A stretch of DNA of 24,552 nucleotides from an uncultured Collinsella sp. (GTDB lineage Bacteria; Actinomycetota; Coriobacteriia; Coriobacteriales; Coriobacteriaceae). Every line of letters begins with the position of its first letter. Positions within the stretch are counted from its first letter, which is position 1. The stretch lies in assembly GCA_902495545.1 (NCBI GenBank), contig CABUXM010000026.1, forward strand, positions 1 to 24,552, read 5' to 3'. Below the pieces are notes generated by a model. The model searched no databases, had not been told where the DNA came from, and saw only the letters and a program-made list of their open reading frames with translations. Below, one piece after another: positions 14,968 through 22,072 of this stretch. The translations under genes were made by a program, and so were the position numbers.

Positions 14968-15068
14968 CGGCTTTCCCAGCCACCGCACCTTCGCCCTCAA
15001 TCGTCGGTCGCGTACCCAAGTACGTTTCCCTCCTCTTTCGGGCGAATCTGCGGCACCTGGAAAAGCCG
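14968..15068. repeat. long imperfect foldback between gyrB and gyrA
   Basis: The outer arms 14968-14979/15057-15068 pair at 11 of 12 positions, and the inner arms 14983-14996/15040-15053 at 12 of 14. A small symmetric internal loop separates them. The terminal part holds a 5-bp hairpin, 15011-15015/15020-15024. It starts 6 bp after the gyrB stop. No T run follows, so it is not a standard terminator; it could stabilise or process the gyrBA transcript, or be a dispersed repeat. Confidence 0.8.
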
Positions 15069-15117
15069 TCTCCGTGGTAGGGAACTAATTAGACCACGCA
15101 AACCATGAGGAGGTAAC

Positions 15118-17856
15118 GTGGCAGACGATATCAACAATAACGAGGGTATGGACGAGGCCGGCGATGCCGGTATGCCCGACGATCTGAAGCGCCTGCTTGC
15201 CCGTGCTGAGCAGGGCGAGGACGGCGACCCGGACGCCTATAACCCCGATGCCGATGATGATGAGGAAGAAGACGACGCCGAGCTCGAGGAGAGCTTTGGC
15301 GAAGTCGACCGTGGCGCCTCGGCCGGCGAGGATATCAACGGCGGCCAGCTCCAGATTTCGGAGTTTGGCCGCGAGATGAAGCAGTCGTTCATCGAGTATT
15401 CGATGTCGGTCATCACGGCGCGCGCCCTGCCGGACGTGCGCGACGGCTTAAAGCCGGTGCACCGCCGCATCCTGTACGCGATGAACGAGAGCGGCATCTA
15501 CCCCAACCGCCCGCACAAGAAGTCAGCTTGGACGGTCGGTGAAGTTATCGGTAAGTACCACCCGCATGGCGATTCCGCGGTCTACGAGGCCATGGTCCGC
15601 CTGGCGCAGTGGTTCTCCATGCGCACGCCGCTCATCGACGGTCACGGTAACTTCGGTAACATCGACGGCGACGGCGCGGCGGCCATGCGTTACACCGAGA
15701 GCCGCTTGGCAAAGCCCGCCATGGAACTGCTGCGTGACTTGCAGAAGGATACCGTCGACTGGCAGCCCAACTACGACGAATCGCTCGCCGAGCCCGTGGC
15801 GCTGCCTGCGCGCTTCCCCAACCTGCTGGTCAACGGCAGCCAGGGCATCGCCGTCGGCATGGCCACCAACATCGCTCCGCATAACCTCACCGAGGCGATC
15901 GAGGCCACCTGCTACCTGATCGACAACCCCGACGCCACCGTCGACGAGCTCATGCAGATCATGCCCGGTCCGGACTTCCCCACCGGCGCCATCATCATGG
16001 GCAGCGCCGGCATTAAGCAGAGCTACGAGACCGGCCGCGGCTCCATTACCGTGCGTGCCAAGGCACACGTGGAGTCCACCAAGACCGGCCGCAGCCGCCT
16101 GGTCTTTACCGAGATTCCCTACATGGTCAACAAGGGCACCCTGCAGGAGAAGATCGCCCAGCTCGTCAACGACAAGCGCATCGAGGGCATCTCGGATATG
16201 CGCGATGAGTCCAACCAGAAGGGCATCCGTCTGGTCATCGAGCTCAAGAAGGGCGTCATTCCGCAGGTCGTGCTCAACAATCTGTATAAGTACACCTCGC
16301 TGCAGACGACCTTTGGCGCCAACAACCTGGCACTCGTCAACGGCGTTCCCAAATGCCTGAGCCTGCGCGAGATGCTGCAGCACTACATCGACCACCAGGT
16401 CGACGTCGTCACCCGCCGCACCCGCTTCGACCTTAAGAAGGCCCAGGCCCGCGCGCATATCCTCGAGGGCTACCTGATGGCCCTTGACCATATCGACGAG
16501 GTCATCAGCATCATCCGCTCCTCGCAGACCGACTCCGAGGCCAGCAGCCGACTGATCGAACGCTTTGGCTTTACGCCCGAGCAGACCACGGCCATCCTCG
16601 AGATGAAGCTGCGCCGCCTGACCGGCCTGGAGCGCGACAAGATCCAAGAAGAGTTGGACGGCCTGCGCCGCGCCATCGCCTACTACGAGGACCTGCTGGC
16701 GCACGAGGAGAAGATTCTGGGCGTCATCAAGGAAGAGATGCGCGAGATCTCCAAGAAGTTTGGCGACAAGCGCCGCACCGAGATCAGCCAGGTTGAGAAG
16801 GACTTGGACGTCGAGGACCTCATTGCCGACGAGGATATGGTCGTGACCATCACCCACACCGGCTACGTTAAGCGTATCCCGGTGGCTGCCTACCGTGCCC
16901 AGAAGCGCGGTGGCAAGGGCGTGTCGGGCGTCAACCTCAAAGAGGACGATGTTATCGACGAGATGTTCATCGCGTCCACGCACGAGTATGTGCTGTTCTT
17001 CTCGAGCAAGGGCAAGGTCTATCGCCTGAAGGTGCACGAGCTGCCGGTGGGTACGCGCCAGGCGCGCGGTACCGCGATCGTCAACCTGCTGCCCTTCGAG
17101 GAGGGCGAGAAGATCGCGAGCGTCATCAGCTGCCGCGAGTTCCCGGCCGACGAGTACCTGATGTTTGCCACCAAGAGCGGCATGGTCAAGAAGACCGTGA
17201 TGAGCGCTTACGATCGTAGCCGCCGTGATGGCCTGATCGCTATCAACCTGCGCGACGACGACGCACTGCTGAACGTGCGCCGCGTGCGCGAGGGTGACAA
17301 GATTATCCTAGCCACCACCGCGGGCAAGGCGATCATGTTCTCCGAGGAGCAGGTGCGCGCCACCGGCCGCGATACCAGCGGCGTTCGCGGTATCGGTATG
17401 AAGGACGGCGTGAGCGTTCTGGGCATGGAAGTCACTAACGGCAACGGCGATCTGTTCGTCATCACCGAGCGCGGCTACGGCAAGCGCACGCCGGTCGCGG
17501 ACTACCCAGAGCAGAATCGCGGCGGCCAGGGCGTCTACACCATCCAAATGACCGAGCGCAAGGGCAACCTCGCGGCCATGAAGACGGTGGGCCCGCAGCA
17601 CGAGCTGTTCATCGTGACGGAGGGTGCGACGGTCATTCGCGTCAAGACCGACGAGATCAGCCAGACCGGCCGCGCCACCCAGGGCGTCAAGATGATGACC
17701 GTCGACGACAACGACCGCGTATGCGCCGTAGCCCGCATGACGGCAGCCAAAGAGAAGCCCGAAGGCGAAGCAACAGAAGACGGTTCTGCCCCCGAAGAAG
17801 CCCCAGTCGATCTAGGCGATGGCAACGACATGCCAGAAGATCTCCTAGACGAGTAA
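15118..17856 (+). CDS. gyrA: DNA gyrase subunit A
   Basis: The DNA-cleaving subunit of gyrase, 912 residues, longer than usual because of extra ends. Residues 1-80 precede the normal start of homology and are very acidic (Asp/Glu run about 44-58). The breakage domain follows: quinolone-region GDSAVYE (151-157), with Ser153 and Glu157 at the E. coli 83 and 87 positions, so no classical resistance change is seen. The catalytic Tyr192 lies in AAAMRYTE. The C-terminal wrapping domain starts with a GyrA-box QKRGGKG (595-601). The tail (about 875-912) is acidic again. The start is GTG at 15118 with GAGGAGGT just upstream. A terminator stands 41 bp after the stop. Confidence 0.97.
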   Translation: MADDINNNEGMDEAGDAGMPDDLKRLLARAEQGEDGDPDAYNPDADDDEEEDDAELEESFGEVDRGASAGEDINGGQLQISEFGREMKQSFIEYSMSVITARALPDVRDGLKPVHRRILYAMNESGIYPNRPHKKSAWTVGEVIGKYHPHGDSAVYEAMVRLAQWFSMRTPLIDGHGNFGNIDGDGAAAMRYTESRLAKPAMELLRDLQKDTVDWQPNYDESLAEPVALPARFPNLLVNGSQGIAVGMATNIAPHNLTEAIEATCYLIDNPDATVDELMQIMPGPDFPTGAIIMGSAGIKQSYETGRGSITVRAKAHVESTKTGRSRLVFTEIPYMVNKGTLQEKIAQLVNDKRIEGISDMRDESNQKGIRLVIELKKGVIPQVVLNNLYKYTSLQTTFGANNLALVNGVPKCLSLREMLQHYIDHQVDVVTRRTRFDLKKAQARAHILEGYLMALDHIDEVISIIRSSQTDSEASSRLIERFGFTPEQTTAILEMKLRRLTGLERDKIQEELDGLRRAIAYYEDLLAHEEKILGVIKEEMREISKKFGDKRRTEISQVEKDLDVEDLIADEDMVVTITHTGYVKRIPVAAYRAQKRGGKGVSGVNLKEDDVIDEMFIASTHEYVLFFSSKGKVYRLKVHELPVGTRQARGTAIVNLLPFEEGEKIASVISCREFPADEYLMFATKSGMVKKTVMSAYDRSRRDGLIAINLRDDDALLNVRRVREGDKIILATTAGKAIMFSEEQVRATGRDTSGVRGIGMKDGVSVLGMEVTNGNGDLFVITERGYGKRTPVADYPEQNRGGQGVYTIQMTERKGNLAAMKTVGPQHELFIVTEGATVIRVKTDEISQTGRATQGVKMMTVDDNDRVCAVARMTAAKEKPEGEATEDGSAPEEAPVDLGDGNDMPEDLLDE

Positions 17857-17896
17857 GAGGCTCTAGCTGGTAAAAATCATCAGACCCCATATATCG

Positions 17897-17929
17897 GCGG
17901 TCGGCGCACTGCGCGCCGACCGCTTTTTT
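17897..17929 (+). terminator. gyrA terminator
   Basis: A perfect 11-bp GC-rich stem (17897-17907 with 17913-17923) and six T residues (17924-17929). The T run doubles as the beginning of the next long inverted repeat. Confidence 0.93.
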
Positions 17930-18109
17930 GAAAACCTTTGAACCCCACGTCGCCCCCGGCTGCCCGGCGGCATGCGAAGTCGATCGCGAGTTCCGCACGA
18001 GCAGGAGAGCACTTAATGTGCTCTCCGTGCGAGCAGGACTGTCCGAGCAGGCGACTTCGCATGCCGCCGGGCAGCCGGGGGCGACACCCCTCAAAGATTT
18101 TCAAAAAAG
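17923..18109. repeat. 187-bp long inverted repeat between gyrA and the tRNA cluster
   Basis: The core arms 17949-17982 and 18052-18085 are perfect 34-bp inverted copies. Outside them, 17923-17941 and 18091-18109 match inversely at 18 of 19 positions, with a short unmatched step between. The centre contains a smaller perfect 9-bp hairpin (18004-18012/18018-18026) and three copies of CGAGCAGG (17998, 18030, 18044). It fills almost the whole space between the gyrA terminator and the tRNA promoter. It contains no convincing ORF. It might be a palindromic mobile-element relic (MITE-like) or a structural or transcription-blocking element. Confidence 0.9.
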
Positions 18110-18112
18110 TTG

Positions 18113-18142
18113 TTGACGCGCGCGTAACGACTCGTCTAATAT
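18113..18142 (+). promoter_or_regulatory. promoter of the tRNA-Ile/Ala/Ile cluster
   Basis: -35 TTGACG (18113-18118), 18-bp spacer, -10 TAATAT (18137-18142), 14 bp before the first tRNA. It begins right after the long inverted repeat. Confidence 0.85.
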
Positions 18143-18156
18143 ATCCCTTGCGCGAT

Positions 18157-18233
18157 GGACCTGTAGCTCAGTTGGTTAGAGCGTCCGGCTGATAACCGGG
18201 AGGTCACAAGTTCGAATCTTGTCAGGTCCACCA
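18157..18233 (+). tRNA. tRNA-Ile (GAT)
   Basis: A complete 77-nt cloverleaf: acceptor GGACCTG/CAGGTCC, D-arm GCTC...GAGC, anticodon loop CTGATAA (anticodon GAT), T-arm ACAAG/CTTGT with TTCGAAT. CCA is encoded. It is identical to the copy at 18381-18457. Confidence 0.97.
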
Positions 18234-18244
18234 CTTTCTTTCGC

Positions 18245-18289
18245 AATAAACACCCCAGCGAGAGCCGAGTCGCCGCTGGGGTGTTTATT
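18245..18289 (+). terminator. hairpin between tRNA-Ile and tRNA-Ala (terminator or processing signal)
   Basis: A perfect 16-bp stem (18245-18260 with 18274-18289), 13-nt loop, only a weak T-rich tail. Just 11 bp remain before tRNA-Ala, too few for a promoter, so transcription must pass through. It may be a partial terminator or an RNA-processing structure. Confidence 0.6.
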
Positions 18290-18300
18290 ACTGTCTCCGT

Positions 18301-18376
18301 GGGGGTTTAGCTCAGCTGGGAGAGCGCGGGCTTTGCAAGCCTGAGGTCAGGGGTTCGATCCCCCTAACCTCCACCA
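18301..18376 (+). tRNA. tRNA-Ala (TGC)
   Basis: A 76-nt cloverleaf: acceptor GGGGGTT/AACCTCC, anticodon loop TTTGCAA (anticodon TGC), T-arm AGGGG/CCCCT with TTCGATC, CCA encoded. The neighbouring tRNA-Ile follows after 4 nt. Confidence 0.97.
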
Positions 18377-18380
18377 TGAT

Positions 18381-18457
18381 GGACCTGTAGCTCAGTTGGT
18401 TAGAGCGTCCGGCTGATAACCGGGAGGTCACAAGTTCGAATCTTGTCAGGTCCACCA
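18381..18457 (+). tRNA. tRNA-Ile (GAT), second identical copy
   Basis: The same 77-nt sequence as 18157-18233, including encoded CCA. With only 4 nt after tRNA-Ala it must come from the same transcript. Confidence 0.97.
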
Positions 18458-18468
18458 TCAAAACTGTG

Positions 18469-18501
18469 AAGAGCCCTGGGGCATTGCCTTGGGGCTTTTT
18501 T
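18469..18501 (+). terminator. terminator of the tRNA cluster
   Basis: An outer stem AAGAGCCC (18469-18476) pairing with 18492-18499 (one G-T pair), an inner GGC/GCC hairpin and a T run ending at 18501, 11 bp after the last tRNA. Confidence 0.8.
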
Positions 18502-18616
18502 CTTGTCTGCGATAAATCTCATTTTGGTTTTGTGTGCTGTGCGAAAGATTGGGTAGTATAGCTATTCAATGCGGTGGAGCTGCCGCGTGTTAACCGCTAC
18601 GTACCGGAGGTGTTCC

Positions 18617-19117
18617 ATGGTTCGTGTCGACATAGAGACCATCGTCATGGCCGCCGGTCCCGTGCCATCGCTTATCGTGCTTCGCGAGCGCTGCAGCAAA
18701 TCGGACTCGCCCGCGCCGCTGCGTTCCCTTTCCATTCAGACTGGTTCGTTTGAAGCCGCTGCCATCAGCCGCGGCATCGATAGCGGCCGCGCCGAGCGCC
18801 CGATTACCCATGACCTGTTGCTCGATACTGTTGGCGCCCTGGGCGCCAAGCTCGAGCGCATCGAGATCGTTCGCGCCGAGCCGCCGGTGTTCTACGCGAC
18901 GATCGTCGTACTGGCCGATGGTGACGAGCGCAAGATCGACGCCCGCCCCAGTGATGCCATTGCCCTTGCCGTGCGCAGCAATGCCCCCATGTTTGTGGAG
19001 GACGACATCATGAATCGCCTGGGCACTGTTTCTACCCACGCCGAGGAAGTCGACGACGAGCAGGAGTTCGAGAAGTTCGACGAGTTCGTCCATACGCTCT
19101 CCCCCGATGACTTCTAA
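18617..19117 (+). CDS. bifunctional nuclease family (DUF151) protein
   Basis: A 166-residue protein with the DUF151 core: an N-terminal strand-helix part and the family motif KIDARPSDAIALAVR (106-120), followed by APMFVEDDIM. Plant and bacterial members have been reported to have DNase and RNase activity, but the role in this organism is not known. The C-terminus is acidic (EEVDDEQEFEKFDEF). ATG at 18617 is chosen because GGAGG lies at 18606-18610; an upstream in-frame start at 18569 has no support. It begins a new unit after the tRNA terminator. A possible -10 TAGTAT lies at 18554-18559. The next gene begins directly at its stop codon. Confidence 0.9.
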   Translation: MVRVDIETIVMAAGPVPSLIVLRERCSKSDSPAPLRSLSIQTGSFEAAAISRGIDSGRAERPITHDLLLDTVGALGAKLERIEIVRAEPPVFYATIVVLADGDERKIDARPSDAIALAVRSNAPMFVEDDIMNRLGTVSTHAEEVDDEQEFEKFDEFVHTLSPDDF

Positions 19118-19507
19118 ATGCGGGGCGTCCAGGTTGCGGAGCGTTCGCTGATGGCCGGCGGGATGTCGGCTGAAGCGGCTGCAATCGCCCGCGAGGCCCA
19201 GATGCGCTCGGAGGCTTCTGAGGCGGCTCGCATTGCCTATGTGACGCAGGCCCGCACGCTTCGTGAACGCCGCAGCTCGTTTATCAAGATGGTTGTCATC
19301 TCCGCCCTTGTCGCGGCAATCTGCTCGCGCCTTCGTGGTACAGTTGGTGCGCTTGGGTTTTCGATCTCTACGGGCCTGGTGATTTGGGGCGTGGTCGATG
19401 CGGTCATGCTGACCAGCCAGATCAAGGTGCTCGACAAGCGCGCGTCGGACATGACGCGCGCCCGCGATGCCGCCGCTAAGATCGCCGCCGAGGCGCAAGA
19501 ACTGTAA
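19118..19507 (+). CDS. hypothetical protein with two membrane segments
   Basis: A 129-residue frame starting directly after the stop of the nuclease-family gene (TAA then ATG). The first 52 residues are Ala/Glu/Arg-rich and probably helical, two hydrophobic segments follow at about 57-71 and 75-99, and the C-terminal 30 residues are again a charged helix. I do not recognise a family. The ATG at 19118 has no clear ribosome binding site; ATG 19151, with GGAG at 19138-19141, would give 118 residues and may be the real start. It is probably co-transcribed with the genes on either side. Confidence 0.7.
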   Translation: MRGVQVAERSLMAGGMSAEAAAIAREAQMRSEASEAARIAYVTQARTLRERRSSFIKMVVISALVAAICSRLRGTVGALGFSISTGLVIWGVVDAVMLTSQIKVLDKRASDMTRARDAAAKIAAEAQEL

Positions 19508-19537
19508 CGACGCCAGACTCGATGGGAAGGTCTAAAG

Positions 19538-19987
19538 ATGGCACAGGATATGCAGGACGCCGGTAACGTCTCCGCCGAGCTCGACGCCATGGTGTGCGAT
19601 CTAATCGGCGCGTTCTTGGATGACCTTGCCGCCGGTGAAAACCCCGGCGTGGTCGTGGCAATTGAGGACGCCGCTTCCAACCGTTATCTGGCGGCGCTCG
19701 ATGAGGATGGCGAAGAGGCGTGCCTCGAGGCGGCCACCAACTTTATCTCCGAGCACAAGATGGGTCTTAAGGACGAGGGCCTGGGCCGTATCGCCCGCTA
19801 TGCCATCGGCTATACCGGCTGCGTCGAGATTGACGGCGGCTACCATGACGCTCTGCTCGTGAGCTTTTTTGAGACGACGCTCGAGAGCGGTTTTTCGGCA
19901 TATGTACTGTATGAGGGCATGGGCGCCGGCGATGGTTTTATGTGGAGCGACCCTGAACCTGCAGGTGAGGAAACCCCTCTCATCTAA
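19538..19987 (+). CDS. hypothetical acidic cytoplasmic protein
   Basis: A 149-residue, strongly acidic protein without membrane segments or signal peptide. It starts with two helical stretches (ELDAMVCDLIGAFLDDL) and then a mixed alpha/beta part (ARYAIGYTGCVEIDGGYHDALLVSFFETT). The fold is unknown to me. GGGAAGG at 19524-19530, 7 nt before the ATG, supports this start. It follows the membrane protein by 30 bp and precedes typA by 117 bp. That gap contains a hairpin (20030-20035/20052-20057, with an inner AGC/GCT) and no T run. Confidence 0.8.
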   Translation: MAQDMQDAGNVSAELDAMVCDLIGAFLDDLAAGENPGVVVAIEDAASNRYLAALDEDGEEACLEAATNFISEHKMGLKDEGLGRIARYAIGYTGCVEIDGGYHDALLVSFFETTLESGFSAYVLYEGMGAGDGFMWSDPEPAGEETPLI

Positions 19988-20104
19988 AATCGCTAAAATA
20001 AACGAGTTTTCGGTAAAAGGCTCAATATTCCCGCCGAGCGTTGTATCGCTGGGCGGGTCGCATACGCGTGCCGTTTGTATATGGATAGAAGATAGGGGAA
20101 CTAC

Positions 20105-21943
20105 ATGCGCGTAGACAATCTGAGGAACATCGCCATCATCGCTCACGTCGACCACGGCAAGACGACGATGGTCGACAAGCTCCTGCGTGCCACGGACGCC
20201 TTCCGTGCCAACCAGCAGGTCGAGGACCGCGTCCTGGATTCCAACGACCAGGAGCGCGAGCGCGGCATTACGATTCTCGCCAAGAACATCTCTATCGAGT
20301 ACAAGGACGTTAAGATCAACGTCATCGATACCCCGGGCCACGCCGACTTTGGCGGCGAGGTCGAGCGCGTGCTGCGTATGGCCGACGGCGCCCTGCTGCT
20401 GGTCGACGCTTTTGAGGGCCCCATGCCCCAGACCCGCTTCGTGCTGCGTCACGCTATCGACACCGGCCTTAAGATCATGATCGTCATCAACAAGATCGAT
20501 CGTCCGGGCGCCAACCCCGAGAAGGCCTACAACGACTGCCTGGACCTCATGGCCGACCTGGGCGCAACCGACGACCAGCTCGAGTTCGCCATGGAGCACG
20601 TGGTCTACGCCAGCGCCATGAATGGCTTTGCTCGCCTTGACCCCAACGACGGCAACATGGACATGTATCCGCTGCTCGATATGATCATCGACGACATGCC
20701 CGCGCCCGAGGTTGACGAGAACGCCCCGCTGGCCATGCAGTGCGTGACCATTGACCACTCCAACTTCGTTGGCCGTATCGGCATCGGTCGCGTGTACTCC
20801 GGCACCATCCACCAGGGCGACCAGATTTTGGTTGTGAAGAACGACGGCTCCAGCGCCACCGCTACCGTCAAACAGCTCTTTACCTTCGACTACCTGGGCC
20901 GCACCGAGTGCCAGGAAGTCGGCGCCGGCGACATCGCTGCCGTCGTGGGCATCGACCGCACCGATATCGGCGATGTCTACACCGATCCCGAGAACCCCGT
21001 TGAGCTCGAGCCCATCGAGATCGACCCGCCGACCATGTCCATCGTCTTTGAGGCGTCGACCTCCCCGCTCGTCGGTCGCGACGGCGACATCGTGGGCGCC
21101 CGTCAGCTCAAGGAGCGCCTGTTCAACGAGGCCGAGAACAACGTGACCATGAAGATCGAGGAGCTCGAGGACAAGAGCGGCGTCGAGGTCTCGGGCCGCG
21201 GCATTCTGCACCTATCCGTTCTGATGGAGTCCATGCGCCGCGAGGGCTTTGAGTTCCAGGTCGGCCGTCCCCGCGTTCTGTTTAAGAAGGACGAGAACGG
21301 CAACAAGATGGAGCCTGTCGAGCAGGCCGTCGTCGAGTGCCCGGACGAGTACTCGGGCAAGGTCGTTGAGGTCTTCGGCACCTCCGGCGGCATCATGACG
21401 AGCATGGATACCTCGGGCATCGTGACGCACCTCGAGTTTAAGATCCCGACCCGCGGCATCATGGGTCTTAAGAACCGCATTATGAACGTTACCCACGGCG
21501 AGGGCGTGTTCTACCACACCTTCCTGGAGTATGGTCCTTACGCCGGCGAGATCGGTAACCGTCAGAACGGCGCCATGATCTCCATGACCACCGAGAAGGC
21601 CGTTGCCTATGCTCTGGGTACGCTGCAGGAGCGCGGCCAGCTGTTTGTTGAGCCGGGCACCGAGTGCTATGAGGGCATGATCGTGGGCGAGCGCAGCAAG
21701 GCCGGCGACATGGTCGTCAACATCGCCCGTACCAAGAACCTGGGCAACCAGCGTTCCTCGACCTCCGATATCTCCGTCCAGCTGGTGCCGCCCCGCACTT
21801 TCTCGCTGGAGGAAGCGCTGGAGTACATCGCCGACGACGAGCTGGTCGAGATCACTCCCAAGAACATTCGCCTGCGCAAGCGTCTGCTCAACGCCACCGA
21901 CCGCAAGAAGGCTGCCGTCCGCGCCGGCCAGGTCAACAAATAA
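20105..21943 (+). CDS. typA: TypA/BipA ribosome-associated translational GTPase
   Basis: An EF-G-like GTPase that binds 70S ribosomes and helps large-subunit assembly and stress or cold adaptation. At 612 residues it has the normal family length. The GTPase motifs are G1 AHVDHGKTT (13-21), G2 RGITI (53-57), G3 DTPGH (75-79) and G4 NKID (129-132). The C-terminal half has the BipA-specific part (FGTSGGIMTSMDTSG, then GERSKAGDMVVN). An A/G-rich site AGGGGA lies just before the ATG at 20105. It is followed 27 bp later by a strong terminator, so it ends the nuclease-family/hypothetical/typA stretch. Confidence 0.97.
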   Translation: MRVDNLRNIAIIAHVDHGKTTMVDKLLRATDAFRANQQVEDRVLDSNDQERERGITILAKNISIEYKDVKINVIDTPGHADFGGEVERVLRMADGALLLVDAFEGPMPQTRFVLRHAIDTGLKIMIVINKIDRPGANPEKAYNDCLDLMADLGATDDQLEFAMEHVVYASAMNGFARLDPNDGNMDMYPLLDMIIDDMPAPEVDENAPLAMQCVTIDHSNFVGRIGIGRVYSGTIHQGDQILVVKNDGSSATATVKQLFTFDYLGRTECQEVGAGDIAAVVGIDRTDIGDVYTDPENPVELEPIEIDPPTMSIVFEASTSPLVGRDGDIVGARQLKERLFNEAENNVTMKIEELEDKSGVEVSGRGILHLSVLMESMRREGFEFQVGRPRVLFKKDENGNKMEPVEQAVVECPDEYSGKVVEVFGTSGGIMTSMDTSGIVTHLEFKIPTRGIMGLKNRIMNVTHGEGVFYHTFLEYGPYAGEIGNRQNGAMISMTTEKAVAYALGTLQERGQLFVEPGTECYEGMIVGERSKAGDMVVNIARTKNLGNQRSSTSDISVQLVPPRTFSLEEALEYIADDELVEITPKNIRLRKRLLNATDRKKAAVRAGQVNK

Positions 21944-21970
21944 GCGCTGGGCTTTATAGCGACTAACAAG

Positions 21971-22005
21971 AAAGGGCGTCGACCGCAATGGTCGGCGCCC
22001 TTTTT
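21971..22005 (+). terminator. typA terminator
   Basis: A 14-pair stem (21971-21984 with 21990-22003, one T-G pair), GCAAT loop and a T run 22001-22005. Confidence 0.92.
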
Positions 22006-22032
22006 GGTGCAAGGGGATTGAGCTGGTCTGCA

Positions 22033-22065
22033 CCGCCACAAGGGTGCCTGGCCCCTTTGTGGCGG
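22033..22065. repeat. hairpin at the end of the minus-strand gene
   Basis: 12 base pairs (22033-22044 with 22054-22065, one G-T), lying 8 bp beyond the stop of the minus-strand gene. No T run on either strand, so it is at best a weak terminator. Confidence 0.5.
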
Positions 22066-22072
22066 TTGGCGG

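Noticed and set aside
15523..17037. 504-codon minus-strand open frame opposite gyrA
   Set aside because: Codon-bias shadow of gyrA, with no recognisable motifs.
17857..18600. rRNA operon near the tRNA-Ile/tRNA-Ala pair
   Set aside because: These two tRNAs often lie between 16S and 23S genes, but no rRNA sequence is present; the position after gyrA is known in Actinobacteria.
19601..21211. 536-codon minus-strand frame opposite typA
   Set aside because: Shadow frame over two plus-strand genes and their gap; no motifs.
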